Positions 42,582-51,313 of a stretch of 64,000 nucleotides of DNA are shown here, piece after piece. The notes under the pieces are model-generated. The model searched no databases. It was not told the origin of the DNA and worked only from the letters and a program-made list of their open reading frames with translations. Within the stretch, counting starts at the first letter, position 1. The number at the start of each line of letters is the position of its first letter. The stretch covers positions 1 through 64,000 of the forward strand of contig CAZNPL010000010.1 in the NCBI GenBank assembly GCA_964574815.1, in the 5' to 3' direction. A program made the position numbers and the translations under genes. The stretch comes from CAZNPL01 sp964574815 (GTDB taxonomy: Bacteria > Planctomycetota > Phycisphaerae > UBA1845).

Positions 42582-44657
42582 ATGACCGCGGATCTGGAAG
42601 CGCTGAGGAAAGCCCTGGACGGCCTCGACGATCGGCTCATTGAGACGCTGGCCGAGCGTCAGCAGATGATCGACGAGGTGGCGAAGCACAAATCGGAACA
42701 GCCCGTCAACCTGCACGACGGCCTTCGTGAGCGGGAGATTCTCTCGCGGCTCGCCCAAAAAGGCCGCACCGGCGGACTCGACGGCTTTTTCGTCATGAGC
42801 GTCTTTCGCGAGATTTTCGATTATTCGATCCGAAGGCAGCAGAACCGCTTGTCTGGCAACGGAGACGATGAATCGAAAGCCCCGTCGCTGGTCGTCGGAC
42901 ATCTGGGCATCCAGGGGTCCAACAGCCAACTCGCCGCGGCAAAATACTTCGGGACGTCCCAGGCGGGTGTGGTCTACCAGGGCTGCGGGAGCTTCGGTGA
43001 CCTTGTGGAGGGTGTGAACAATGGGAGCCTGGATCGGGCCGTCATACCGCTCGAAAACACGACGGCGGGGTCGATCAATGCGAGCTACGATCTGCTGGCC
43101 AGGTCGGATCTTTCGCTCGTTGGAGAGGAGGTCCTGCGAATTGATCACTGCCTGCTCGCCGTAACCCACGCTCCGGTGGCCGGCATACGGAGGGTCTATT
43201 CCCACCCCGAAGCCCTCAACCAATGCAGCGAGTTTCTGCGTACGCTCACGCACTGCCGCGTGGAATCCGTAGCCGACACGGCCACCGCTGCCAGGGTCGT
43301 CGCCAAACAGCGACACGCCTCCTGCGCTGCGATTGCCAGCCCGGAAGCCGCCCACATTTACGATCTGTGCATCATCCGTCGCGGATTGGCCAACCAGCGC
43401 GAGAATTACACGCGGTTCGGCGTCATCGCGCGGCAGGCGCTAACGTTCGATCTTCGCATTCCGTGCAAAACATCGCTTATGTTCGCGACGGGCCACGAGA
43501 AGGGGGCTCTGCTGTCGTGCCTGAACATCTTGAGCAACTACGGGCTGAATCTGACGAAGCTGGAGTCGCGTCCCCGCCCTAACGTCCCATGGGAGTATCT
43601 CTTCTATGTGGATTTTGAAGGCAACCTCGCCGAAGATCACGTCGTGGCCGCATTGCAGGCGCTCACCTCCAAGACGAGCTACATGAAGGTGCTCGGTTCG
43701 TATCCGCAGCGTACCGCCCGGTCGGGTGAGCGGGCGGAGATGATTGACGCCGTGGCCCTTCGGGTTGATCCGGCGGCTGGCGCGATGGCCGGCGTTGCGA
43801 AAGCGTGCCCGGCCGTTCCCAAGTCGCTCGATAAGAAATCCTACCGGCTCGTTACGCGCGAACAGCGTCCCGAAGATTCCACGGTCCGCGTCGGAAATGT
43901 GACCGTCGGCGGCGACCGTCCCGTCGTCATCGCCGGCCCATGCTCGGTGGAGTCGCGCGAGCAGGTGATTGCCTGCGCCCGCGTCGTTCGCGAGTGCGGC
44001 GGCGATTTACTTCGCGGCGGCTGCTTCAAACCGCGTACGTCGCCCTATTCGTTCCAGGGGTTGGGCTACGAGGGGCTGGAGCTGCTGGCCGAAGCCGGTC
44101 GGCAGTTCGACCTGCCGATCGTGACCGAGGTCCTGCATCCCAGCGACCTGCATGCCATCGCGGAAAAGGCCGACATGATCCAGATCGGCGCTCGCAATAT
44201 GCAGAACTTTCCGCTGCTCCGAGAAGTCGGCAAGGTTGATCGGCCGGTGTTCCTGAAGCGCGGCATGATGGCCACCGTCGATGAGTGGCTGGCCGCGGCG
44301 GAGTACATCCTTGCGCACGGCAATCAGCAGGTGGTTCTGTGCGAGCGCGGCATCCGCACCTTCGAAACGTCGACGCGCTTCACGCTCGATCTGAGCGCCA
44401 TCCCGGTCGTGCGGGAACGTACGCACTTACCGATTCTGGTTGACCCTTCGCATGCATGCGGCAAGCGTCGTTGGGTGTCGCCGCTGGCCGAGTCCGCCAT
44501 CGCCGCGGGTGCCCACGGCATCATGGTCGAGATTCACCCGGAGCCGGACAAGGCCTTGTGTGACGGGCCCCAGTCGCTCGATTTCGAGGACTTCGCCGGC
44601 ATGATGAGCCGTCTGCGGCACGCGCACCAAGCGACTACCGTCGCAAACGCGCGGTAG
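42582..44657 (+). CDS. Trifunctional chorismate mutase - prephenate dehydratase - DAHP synthase
   Basis: A 691-residue fusion. Residues 1-90 are an AroQ-type chorismate mutase (LEALRKALDGLDDRLIETLAERQ). About 103-285 are prephenate dehydratase (PLENTTAGSI at 156-165, catalytic TRF at 277-279). About 295-375 are an ACT domain with the Phe-binding GAL (308-310) and ESRP (328-331) motifs. About 430-685 are a type I-beta DAHP synthase (VIAGPCSVESREQV, GCFKPRTSPYSFQG, KRGMMAT, DPSHACGKR). It would thus run the first step of the shikimate pathway and the last steps to phenylpyruvate in one chain, with Phe feedback through ACT. CM-PDT (PheA) and CM-DAHPS fusions are well known; all three together is unusual. 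GGAG seven bases upstream fixes the start. An attenuator-like leader precedes it. Confidence 0.92.
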   Translation: MTADLEALRKALDGLDDRLIETLAERQQMIDEVAKHKSEQPVNLHDGLREREILSRLAQKGRTGGLDGFFVMSVFREIFDYSIRRQQNRLSGNGDDESKAPSLVVGHLGIQGSNSQLAAAKYFGTSQAGVVYQGCGSFGDLVEGVNNGSLDRAVIPLENTTAGSINASYDLLARSDLSLVGEEVLRIDHCLLAVTHAPVAGIRRVYSHPEALNQCSEFLRTLTHCRVESVADTATAARVVAKQRHASCAAIASPEAAHIYDLCIIRRGLANQRENYTRFGVIARQALTFDLRIPCKTSLMFATGHEKGALLSCLNILSNYGLNLTKLESRPRPNVPWEYLFYVDFEGNLAEDHVVAALQALTSKTSYMKVLGSYPQRTARSGERAEMIDAVALRVDPAAGAMAGVAKACPAVPKSLDKKSYRLVTREQRPEDSTVRVGNVTVGGDRPVVIAGPCSVESREQVIACARVVRECGGDLLRGGCFKPRTSPYSFQGLGYEGLELLAEAGRQFDLPIVTEVLHPSDLHAIAEKADMIQIGARNMQNFPLLREVGKVDRPVFLKRGMMATVDEWLAAAEYILAHGNQQVVLCERGIRTFETSTRFTLDLSAIPVVRERTHLPILVDPSHACGKRRWVSPLAESAIAAGAHGIMVEIHPEPDKALCDGPQSLDFEDFAGMMSRLRHAHQATTVANAR

Positions 44658-45108
44658 CCGTTCTCGGGGAGTGTGGGTGCTGCGGCCGATTGCGGGTGCA
44701 TGGCCAGCGTGCCGGAGCACCTTGTCAGGGCCGGGCGCTCCCGGTTTGCGCATTCGTAACGAACGCCCCTGACGGATCGGTCATTGCCGGCGCCCATTTC
44801 GCGTCAACAACTACGCTTCATACTGCACCTCCTGTGCATGATTCCGATCGGCCGGTGGGCATCGCCCGCAAACTCTCGTGCGGGAATAGAACCCCCGCCG
44901 GGGCACGCACCTTTGAAGTGCTTGCCAGCCTCGCTGCCACCTGCCATCAACGAGGCCAAGACCTCGAGAGTTCCTCCGACCCTACCTCCAGCTCCCGCAG
45001 CCCACCATCGGGCGCTAAACACGTACTCGCGAAGGATGGGGCATAGGTTCACCCGTTTCGCGAAGGAGGGGTTTCATCCCGCCGATGTCAGGGTCCTGAG
45101 CGTCGCGT
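44658..45108. other. Spacer of 451 bp; nothing recognised
   Basis: This lies between the convergent ends of the aromatic-pathway gene and the EF-Tu domain-2-like gene. Open frames on both strands are short, Pro/Arg/Ser-rich and lack ribosome sites. No terminator with a T-run and no repeat was found. Confidence 0.5.
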
Positions 45109-45369
45109 TTACTCTGGTGTCAGACGGAACACCTGGTCGTGCTCGCGGGCGTGCTCGATGACGCGGATTCCGATTTCGTCGCCGACCTTTGCGGACTGCA
45201 CGGGGGCGCGGTCGATCTGCATCGAGTCGATCGGCTGCGTGAAGTCCGACGTGTGCCCGACGACGTGGATCGTGTCGCCCACGTTCAGTTCTCCGTGCGT
45301 GATTCTGATCGCGGCCACCTGAGCCTTTCCGAAGTAATGCATGACTTGTCCGATGAGCTGCTCGGCCAT
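45109..45369 (-). CDS. Stand-alone EF-Tu domain-2-like protein
   Basis: An 86-residue protein from the ATG at 45369 (a GTG directly before it is in frame). It has the beta-barrel pattern of translation-factor domain 2: IGQVMHYFGKAQVAAIRITHGELNVGDTIHVVGHTSDFTQPIDSMQID and AKVGDEIGIRVIEHAREHDQVF. It contains no GTPase domain. Such short proteins are annotated as translation elongation factor-like, but what they do is not known. GGAGGAG eight bases upstream is a strong ribosome site. Confidence 0.82.
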   Translation of the reverse strand: MAEQLIGQVMHYFGKAQVAAIRITHGELNVGDTIHVVGHTSDFTQPIDSMQIDRAPVQSAKVGDEIGIRVIEHAREHDQVFRLTPE

Positions 45370-45463
45370 CACAACGCTCCTCCATGAGAATCGACGGATT
45401 TGTCGCGAAGATTGTAGCGGGTCATACGCATTGGGCCAACCTCGTTCAACTGCGCCTGTCAGA

Positions 45464-45540
45464 ACCTATCCGACCAGCCAGTCAGAGGCGGTAAAGCACT
45501 CGCGGATCCGCCTCAGGCGGACCAGTGGCAATCACCGGGC
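45464..45540. repeat. Dispersed hairpin repeat, copy C
   Basis: This begins ACCTATCC and contains CACTCGCGGATCCGCC...GGCGGACCAGTGG at 45497-45528, an imperfect palindrome like copies A (8262) and B (21884). It lies just downstream of the NUDIX gene stop codon, on the far side of the EF-Tu-like gene's start region. Confidence 0.6.
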
Positions 45541-45546
45541 GCTTTC

Positions 45547-46542
45547 TCAGCGGGTGCCTGCTTCATCGAAACCGCGGGCCGTGTGGTAAAGCGCCTTGTC
45601 GAAGAACATGGCAATGCGGCGGTTGAGCTCCAGCACGCGATAGACGTCGATCGGCCGCTCCCAGACGCCCTTGCCGCGAGCGTAGGACCACACGTGCTTT
45701 TTCAACAGCGTCAGGGCGCTGATCATTTCGTCGGAGGGGCAGCCTCGCGTCCGCTGCACGCGGCCCAATTCCGGCCAGAATCCTCGAAAATCGGCGCCCG
45801 CTTCGTCGCCGTCCAGCCAATGTGCGAATCGCGTGATCGCTTCGAAGCCCCAGCCGAAGAGCTCGTCCGTGGCGCACGCCTGGAACGAGGCCGTGGTCGG
45901 GTTCGCCCTCACGTCTTCCATCCAGAGGCGTGTCACTTCGACCATGTTTTCTTCGACGAGGGAGACGAGCGCACTGGAGAGCATGTCGTGTGTTTCGCCG
46001 ACCTGCAGGCTTCCGAAGGAGTCCTGGATGGCCCACTCCTCCTTGTGGGCCTCGATGCAGAAGCGCACGGCTTTGCGGTTCGAGTTGAACGCCAGGGGCG
46101 GGACCCCATCCAGCGGGAAGTAGGCGACCTTCTCGGCGTCGTCACCGGCCGTTTCGATGCCACCGGTCTTTTGCAGCTCGAAGGTCACGATCAGAAGGTC
46201 GCCGTAGTAGCTGCTGTCGTACGAATCCGCGTCGATCAGCTTGATGATGCGTCCTTCCAGGCCGGTTTCCTCGTTGAGTTCGCGGCGGGCGGCGTGGCCG
46301 ATTGTCTCACCCGTTTCGGCGAATCCCATCGGCAGGCACCACTCGCCCTTGTGGGGCGGACGCTTTCGCCTTACCAAAAGAACGTGACGGTCGGCGTTCA
46401 GCAGCAGACAAGCCGCCACCGGCAGGGGGTTCTCGTAGAAGACCATCCCGCATGCCGGGCACACCTCGCGCGGGCGGTCGCCGATCGTGCGCGTCTCGAC
46501 TTCGGCCGCGCATTGCGAACAATAGCGTGCTTTCAGGGCCAT
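45547..46542 (-). CDS. Zinc-ribbon NUDIX hydrolase fused to an RsbRD-N-like sensor domain
   Basis: A 331-residue protein. A zinc ribbon (Cys8, Cys11, Cys28, Cys31) precedes a NUDIX domain with the box GFAETGETIGHAARRELNEETG at 73-94, as in NudC-like and related pyrophosphohydrolases. Residues about 185-325 are all-helical (LVSLVEENMVEVTRLWMEDV, ELFGWGFEAITRFAHWL, ISALTLLKKHVWSYA) and resemble the N-terminal domain of RsbRD stress-signalling proteins. The joining of a nucleotide hydrolase to a stressosome-type domain is unexpected. The gene overlaps the methyltransferase upstream by 10 bp, so they are co-translated. The NUDIX call is firm, the C-terminal one is tentative. Confidence 0.82.
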   Translation of the reverse strand: MALKARYCSQCAAEVETRTIGDRPREVCPACGMVFYENPLPVAACLLLNADRHVLLVRRKRPPHKGEWCLPMGFAETGETIGHAARRELNEETGLEGRIIKLIDADSYDSSYYGDLLIVTFELQKTGGIETAGDDAEKVAYFPLDGVPPLAFNSNRKAVRFCIEAHKEEWAIQDSFGSLQVGETHDMLSSALVSLVEENMVEVTRLWMEDVRANPTTASFQACATDELFGWGFEAITRFAHWLDGDEAGADFRGFWPELGRVQRTRGCPSDEMISALTLLKKHVWSYARGKGVWERPIDVYRVLELNRRIAMFFDKALYHTARGFDEAGTR

Positions 46543-47336
46543 TTCGGTTTGCGACAGCGGAAGACCGCGTCGCTCTTGTCGATGATCATCCGGCCGGAAC
46601 GCATCAGCACGGAGCGGCAGTACTGTTCCAGGCGTTCGAGCGCCTCGGACCCGTTGGGGGCATCGGGAATCATTATCGGCAGCTTGAAGCGCAGGTAGGC
46701 CATCAGCTCCTCCGCGTGCTCGTGCTCGAAGACCAGCGCATTGGGATAATCGACCCGCTCAACCTCGCTGAACCAGCGTTTCAGGCGGTTGGCTCCGTTT
46801 TCGGCGGAGAATCGGCGGGTCAGCCTGAGCAGGCCGTCGGCCGCCTCGCCGAGTCCGGCCTCGGGCAACTGCCCGCGGATGTTGGCCTCGCTGTGGGTCA
46901 CGGCTACGAACACGCCGTCCGGAGCGAGCGTCCGGGCAACTTCGGGCAGCACTTCGACGAAGAAGTAGAGCGAGTAGCAGCAAACGATCAAGTCAAACTG
47001 CCGGTCGGCCCATGGCAGCGCCGAATCGACATGTGAGCAGACGAAGGCCCCCGTACGGCCGGCGGTTCGCACTCGCTGGAGAAACGGCGTCTCGTCGGTG
47101 GACCATTCGTCGACGCCGATGATCCGGGCGTCGGCGGCGATGCGCCGGGCGAGCACCTCGCTCATGAAGCCGAATCCGCACCCGAGGTCCAGGACCTCCC
47201 GAGTGCCGGACAGATCCAGTCCATTAAGGGCGGCCTCGCGTATATCGAGAGGATTGGTCGAACGCGCGCGGATGATCCTTGACACAGACTCGTGAGTCGC
47301 GGGCGACTTGTAGGACTCAAGCGGTGCGCTGCCCAT
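46533..47336 (-). CDS. Class I SAM-dependent methyltransferase, unknown substrate
   Basis: A 267-residue protein with the Rossmann-type methyltransferase core: VLDLGCGFGFMSEVLAR (motif I, SAM site) near 48-64, IIGVDEWS, QFDLIVCCYSLYFFVEVLPEVARTLAPDGVFVAV (motifs post-I to IV). The C-terminal third is helical and may bind the acceptor. The substrate cannot be told. Its end overlaps the NUDIX gene by 10 bp, suggesting a shared function, possibly in nucleotide or signal metabolism. Confidence 0.85.
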   Translation of the reverse strand: MGSAPLESYKSPATHESVSRIIRARSTNPLDIREAALNGLDLSGTREVLDLGCGFGFMSEVLARRIAADARIIGVDEWSTDETPFLQRVRTAGRTGAFVCSHVDSALPWADRQFDLIVCCYSLYFFVEVLPEVARTLAPDGVFVAVTHSEANIRGQLPEAGLGEAADGLLRLTRRFSAENGANRLKRWFSEVERVDYPNALVFEHEHAEELMAYLRFKLPIMIPDAPNGSEALERLEQYCRSVLMRSGRMIIDKSDAVFRCRKPKWP

Positions 47337-47879
47337 CGCGGTTCATTTTCGAGTAGACGCCTTACCGTTGCAATGGAGAAGTTTGAGCGATTGCGTCTCG
47401 GCAGGAGCCTCGCCCTGCCTTAATGCGGCAATCGCTGCTGCCCGCCGATTCCGTGACACGCGCGCGAGCGGATGTGCGACAGTCCAGGTGCGGGCCACCG
47501 GCAGCCTGCCTGCCACGGTGAATAACTGAAGCGGTTCTCGAGGAACCGCAAGTCGGACCCGCGGCAGCGAAGAGCGAAGGCCGTCTAACCGTTCACGAAC
47601 CCTGCGTCGGGGGTCTCTGCGACAGTGGAAACCGGCGGGAATATCGGGCATCATGGTGCCGTTGCGGCGTGGCAGGTGTCATCCGGTGGTGCCGTCTCAG
47701 GTCGGGTGCTCAAACGTCGATAATGGCTAGGGGAAACCTGGGGAGGCGGAACCGCTGGCTGACAGTCATGCCGTAGTGTAGCGGCTCCGATGCGCCTTTG
47801 ACTCCGCTCGCGCGGTGACGTACATGAGCGCGGCCGCCGCGACCGACGTCGGGGCATAGGACGCACGGAGGACCCTCTG
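47337..47879. other. Divergent spacer of 543 bp with a dispersed repeat
   Basis: This separates the methyltransferase (minus) from the ion antiporter (plus). It holds the second copy of the 20-bp repeat in a larger hairpin (47387-47435) and a weak promoter candidate TTGACT (47799-47804) - 16 bp - TACATG (47821-47826) for the antiporter. No gene is supported. Confidence 0.5.
47387..47435. repeat. Dispersed 20-bp repeat, copy 2, within a hairpin
   Basis: CTCGGCAGGAGCCTCGCCCT at 47397-47416 is identical to 42306-42325. Here it is flanked by GCGATTGC (47387-47394) and GCAATCGC (47428-47435), a perfect inverted pair, and inside it GGCAGG pairs with CCTGCC. The whole can fold as a nested hairpin of 49 bases. 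Confidence 0.6.
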
Positions 47880-49361
47880 GTGAGTTCTCAGTCGAGCGTT
47901 GTGATGGCGGATCAAACGTCACGGCGGGAACCGGTGCGGCTGTCGGCCTTGAGCTGGACCGCGATCATCGCGGCTGCCGTCGGCTTCGCGTTCCTGACTC
48001 ACTCGGCAGTCAACGGCGGACCGGAAATGGGCGGCGGCGAGGCGCACCACTCGGTGCCCCCACTCTGGGCGTGTGCGCCCTTCGTGGCCTTGCTGCTGGC
48101 GATCGCGTTTCTTCCGTTGATCCCGGCCACCGCGCACTGGTGGGAGCATAACAGGAACAGGCTGGTCGTCTCGGCGCTGCTGGCCTCGGTCACGCTGTTG
48201 TATTACGCGGTGGCGGAGGGGCTGGCCAGCGTGACGACGGTACTTCAGCACGCCATCCTGGCCGAGTACATCCCGTTCATCGTCCTGCTTTTCAGTCTTT
48301 ACGTGATCAGCGGGGGCATCTGTCTGCGCGGCGATCTCCGAGCCCACGCGGGCACGAACACGTGCTTTCTCGGCGCCGGGGCCCTGCTGGCCAGCTTTAT
48401 CGGCACGACCGGCGCCAGCATGCTGCTGATTCGCCCGCTGCTGCAGACCAACGCCCAGAGAAAGCACGTCGTTCACACGGTCGTCTTTTTCATCTTCCTG
48501 GTGAGCAACATCGGCGGCACGCTCCTGCCGATCGGGGACCCGCCGCTTTATCTTGGGTACCTGCGGGGCGTATACTTTCTCTGGACGCTTCACCTCTTTA
48601 TGCCCTGGCTGCTGACGGCCGTCTTCCTCCTCGCGCTTTACTACGTCGTCGATACGGTTGCGTATCGCAAGGAAGCGCCCGCAGACATTCGGCGCGACGA
48701 GGCCGGGCGCGTGCCGCTGACCGTCCACGGGAAGATCAACTTCGCTTACCTGCTCGGGGTGGTGCTGTGCGTGGCCCTGCTGGACCCGCAAAAGGAGTTT
48801 CTCGGCCTGTTCCGTCCCTTCCTTTTTCTGCGCGAGCTGGTCATGCTCGGGTTCGTGGCTTTGTCGCTTCGGACGACGTCGCCGGCCGTCCGGCAGGCCA
48901 ACCGATTCAACTATCACGCCATCCTGGAGGTGGCGGCCCTTTTTATCGGCATCTTCATCTGCATGCAGGTACCCATCGCCATCCTGCACGCGAAGGGGCC
49001 GCATCTGGGGCTCGACGAGCCGTGGAAGTTCTTCTGGGCCACCGGCGCTCTGTCGAGCTTTCTGGACAACGCCCCGACTTACGTTGTCTTCTTCGAGACG
49101 GCGACGGTGCTCCCGAGCGGCGGCAACGCCTTGAATCTTATCGGTGGCGGGACGATCGCGGAGCCGGTGCTGATCGGCATCAGTCTGGGCGCGGTGTTCA
49201 TGGGCGCGATGACCTACATCGGCAACGGACCGAACTTCATGGTCAAGAGCATCGCCGAGCAGGCCGGGATCAAAATGCCGAGCTTCTTCGGCTACACGCT
49301 CTGGAGCGTCGCCATTCTCGTCCCGCTGTTCATCGCGATCACTCTGGTCTTCCTGAGGTAA
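47880..49361 (+). CDS. Sodium:proton antiporter / citrate-transporter-like (IT superfamily) membrane protein
   Basis: A 493-residue protein with about twelve membrane helices. LGAGALLASFIGTTGASMLLIRPLLQ, LVSNIGGTLLPIGDPPLYLGYLRGV and the second-half SSFLDNAPTYVVFFETA and MGAMTYIGNGPNFMVK form the paired re-entrant motifs of ion-transporter superfamily proteins, close to NhaD and related sodium:proton antiporters. The pore ion is inferred. It starts with GTG; GGAGG eight bases upstream favours this over the ATG at 47904. It stands alone between unrelated genes. Confidence 0.85.
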   Translation: MSSQSSVVMADQTSRREPVRLSALSWTAIIAAAVGFAFLTHSAVNGGPEMGGGEAHHSVPPLWACAPFVALLLAIAFLPLIPATAHWWEHNRNRLVVSALLASVTLLYYAVAEGLASVTTVLQHAILAEYIPFIVLLFSLYVISGGICLRGDLRAHAGTNTCFLGAGALLASFIGTTGASMLLIRPLLQTNAQRKHVVHTVVFFIFLVSNIGGTLLPIGDPPLYLGYLRGVYFLWTLHLFMPWLLTAVFLLALYYVVDTVAYRKEAPADIRRDEAGRVPLTVHGKINFAYLLGVVLCVALLDPQKEFLGLFRPFLFLRELVMLGFVALSLRTTSPAVRQANRFNYHAILEVAALFIGIFICMQVPIAILHAKGPHLGLDEPWKFFWATGALSSFLDNAPTYVVFFETATVLPSGGNALNLIGGGTIAEPVLIGISLGAVFMGAMTYIGNGPNFMVKSIAEQAGIKMPSFFGYTLWSVAILVPLFIAITLVFLR

Positions 49362-49429
49362 TCGCGTGTCGGCCGGCCGTCACAACCGCATGACGATTCC
49401 AATGCCGAGCGATGTCGCCGCGTCGCCGG

Positions 49430-50956
49430 TCACGGCGCATTGCAACAGCAGTACGGGTCACCCGATCCCTGACAGTCCGTGCCCGCCAGGACCGCAAAGA
49501 TGTCCAATACGCTGACGACGCCATTGCCCCCACACGGATCGACGTCGGCAAACTGGCACCCCGTCTGACCGCAATTGGGCCCCGGATCTCCCGGGTTCGA
49601 GATGCAATCCAGGACACAGAATACGTCGAAGATATTGGTCGTACCACTTGCATTTACGTCGCCGCACTTCGCCGGCCCCTCACACTCATCCGGAATGCCG
49701 TTCGAGTTGCTGTCGGAGCTTTCGCCGAATCCGTCCGGAGACGGCGTGATGTCGCACAGGTCAGGCCGGCCGTTCTCGTTGCAATCGGTCGCGATGTCGC
49801 ACTCGTCCGGTTTGCCGTTGCTGATCGGACTGCCGCCTGAACCGCAATCCAACGAATCCACGCTGCCGCCGCAGCCGGGCACGTCGCACGGTCCGCCCGA
49901 GGCACCGCAGTCGAGATCACACGGATCCGGGATGCTGTTGCAGTTGCAGTCGTCCTGACACTCGTCCGGGATGCCGTCGCCGGCTCCGTCGTTCTGGCAG
50001 TCCTCGGAGACCTGGAAATTTCCGTCCGGATCGGTCGGGTCGACGTCGCAGTCGTCCGGCGTCCCGTTGTCGTTGCAATCCGGGTCGCAGTCATGTGTGC
50101 AGTACCACGGCCCGCCCGGTGCGGTGCTGTTCACGCTGATCTCGCACTCGTCCGGCGTCGTGTTCGCGTTGCAATCCGACGACCCGCCCCCCGAAGTATC
50201 CACCGTGTCATCCACGCCGTTGCCGTTGCAGTCCACTTTGGCTGTGAAACTGCCGACGTTCACCAGAATGTTCAAACCGGCCACCGGCGGATCACACGAA
50301 CTGTCCAGAACGAGCGTCTTGATCGTCGACTGGTTCGGTGGTTGACCCACCTGCGTTTCCAGTGGAATGGTGACCTGAGATTGCGTCGAGACCCCAACGG
50401 CCTTGAACGTGACCCAGCCGACGAGCAGCCCGGCTGGAGTGGCGATCGGCTGATTGCCGAGATCCACCTGTGGCGTGGCCTCGAGATACGCGTCGCCGTC
50501 CGTGAAGCTCGCGTTCAGCGGGCCGCCGGCGCCCCCTCCCGGCAGCCCAAACGCAAGCCAATCATACGCGTTGGTGTTCTCGACGGCCGGCGGAAGCAGT
50601 TCCAACTGCGTTTCGTCCCAGTTGAAGATGATCTGCAGCACACCGAATGCTTCGTTCCTCCCGGACGTTGACCGCACCACGATGCCAATCTGGACAGTAT
50701 CGTCCTGTTGCAGCAGCGCCGCGTTGGGCTGCAGAATGATCTCAACTTCCGAGCACGTTACGAATTGGCAAGTGCTGTTCTCGTAAAAGCAGCCCCCGTT
50801 CTCGTCGCCGAACCAGCAGTTGTTCTGCTCCACGGCGTCGGTGCAGACTCCCTGCACGCAGCAGGCTCCTGTCTGGCCCGAGGCGGGCAACGCCCCCACG
50901 GAAACCACCAGCACCCCAAGAACTGCCATTCCCGCTCTACACGTCCGTTCGTTCAT
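49430..50956 (-). CDS. Secreted cohesin-like / DxN-repeat protein with dockerin-like tail
   Basis: A 508-residue exported protein. The signal peptide (MAVLGVLVVSVGALPASG) precedes a Cys-rich stretch (ACCVQGVC, CWFGDENGGC) and a cohesin-like beta domain (about 70-240, IGIVVRSTSGRNEAFGVLQIIFNWDETQLELL). About 245-430 are repeats of DCNxNGxPDxCD type, which bind calcium in thrombospondin type-3-like modules. The C-terminus has two dockerin-like loops, GDVNASGTTNIFDVFCVLD and ADVDPCGGNGVVSVLDIFAVL, and ends CCCNAP. This architecture is typical of planctomycete surface proteins; the role may be adhesion or multi-protein assembly. Confidence 0.82.
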   Translation of the reverse strand: MNERTCRAGMAVLGVLVVSVGALPASGQTGACCVQGVCTDAVEQNNCWFGDENGGCFYENSTCQFVTCSEVEIILQPNAALLQQDDTVQIGIVVRSTSGRNEAFGVLQIIFNWDETQLELLPPAVENTNAYDWLAFGLPGGGAGGPLNASFTDGDAYLEATPQVDLGNQPIATPAGLLVGWVTFKAVGVSTQSQVTIPLETQVGQPPNQSTIKTLVLDSSCDPPVAGLNILVNVGSFTAKVDCNGNGVDDTVDTSGGGSSDCNANTTPDECEISVNSTAPGGPWYCTHDCDPDCNDNGTPDDCDVDPTDPDGNFQVSEDCQNDGAGDGIPDECQDDCNCNSIPDPCDLDCGASGGPCDVPGCGGSVDSLDCGSGGSPISNGKPDECDIATDCNENGRPDLCDITPSPDGFGESSDSNSNGIPDECEGPAKCGDVNASGTTNIFDVFCVLDCISNPGDPGPNCGQTGCQFADVDPCGGNGVVSVLDIFAVLAGTDCQGSGDPYCCCNAP

Positions 50957-51313
50957 CGTTCCTCACTCCATTTATGGGTGTCCGCACCCGCCCCGGTACA
51001 AGCGCCGACACCGTCCCCCACTTGGGCTTACATGACTTGCGGTTTCGCTTCCACGCCGGCGCAACGATACCGAAGCACCACCGCGCGCACCTTCCCATTA
51101 CGTCTTCCGGCTGACGAATGCACCCCACGTATCGAAACGGCTTGACTTCGCCCCTCCATGAAGAGGACCACTCACCCCATCGATGGCCTCAAGATACTGC
51201 GCCCGGATACACCGGCGACTGCGACGTGAACTGGGTCTGCGCAGAAGCTTCTTCTCGGGCCATGCGTAATCCGCAGTATACCGAGTCCCCCCGCGCCAAG
51301 TCAATCGTCTGGA
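50957..51313. other. Spacer of 357 bp; nothing recognised
   Basis: This lies upstream of the cohesin/dockerin-like gene and downstream of the membrane protein gene at 51314, both minus. It should hold the promoter of the former, but no clear -35/-10 pair, hairpin with T-run or repeat was found. Short frames here lack ribosome sites. Confidence 0.5.

Noticed and set aside
44784..45161. 125-codon plus-strand frame in the spacer after the aromatic-pathway gene
   Set aside because: It is Pro/Arg/Ser-rich without a ribosome site, and its end overlaps the EF-Tu-like gene on the other strand.
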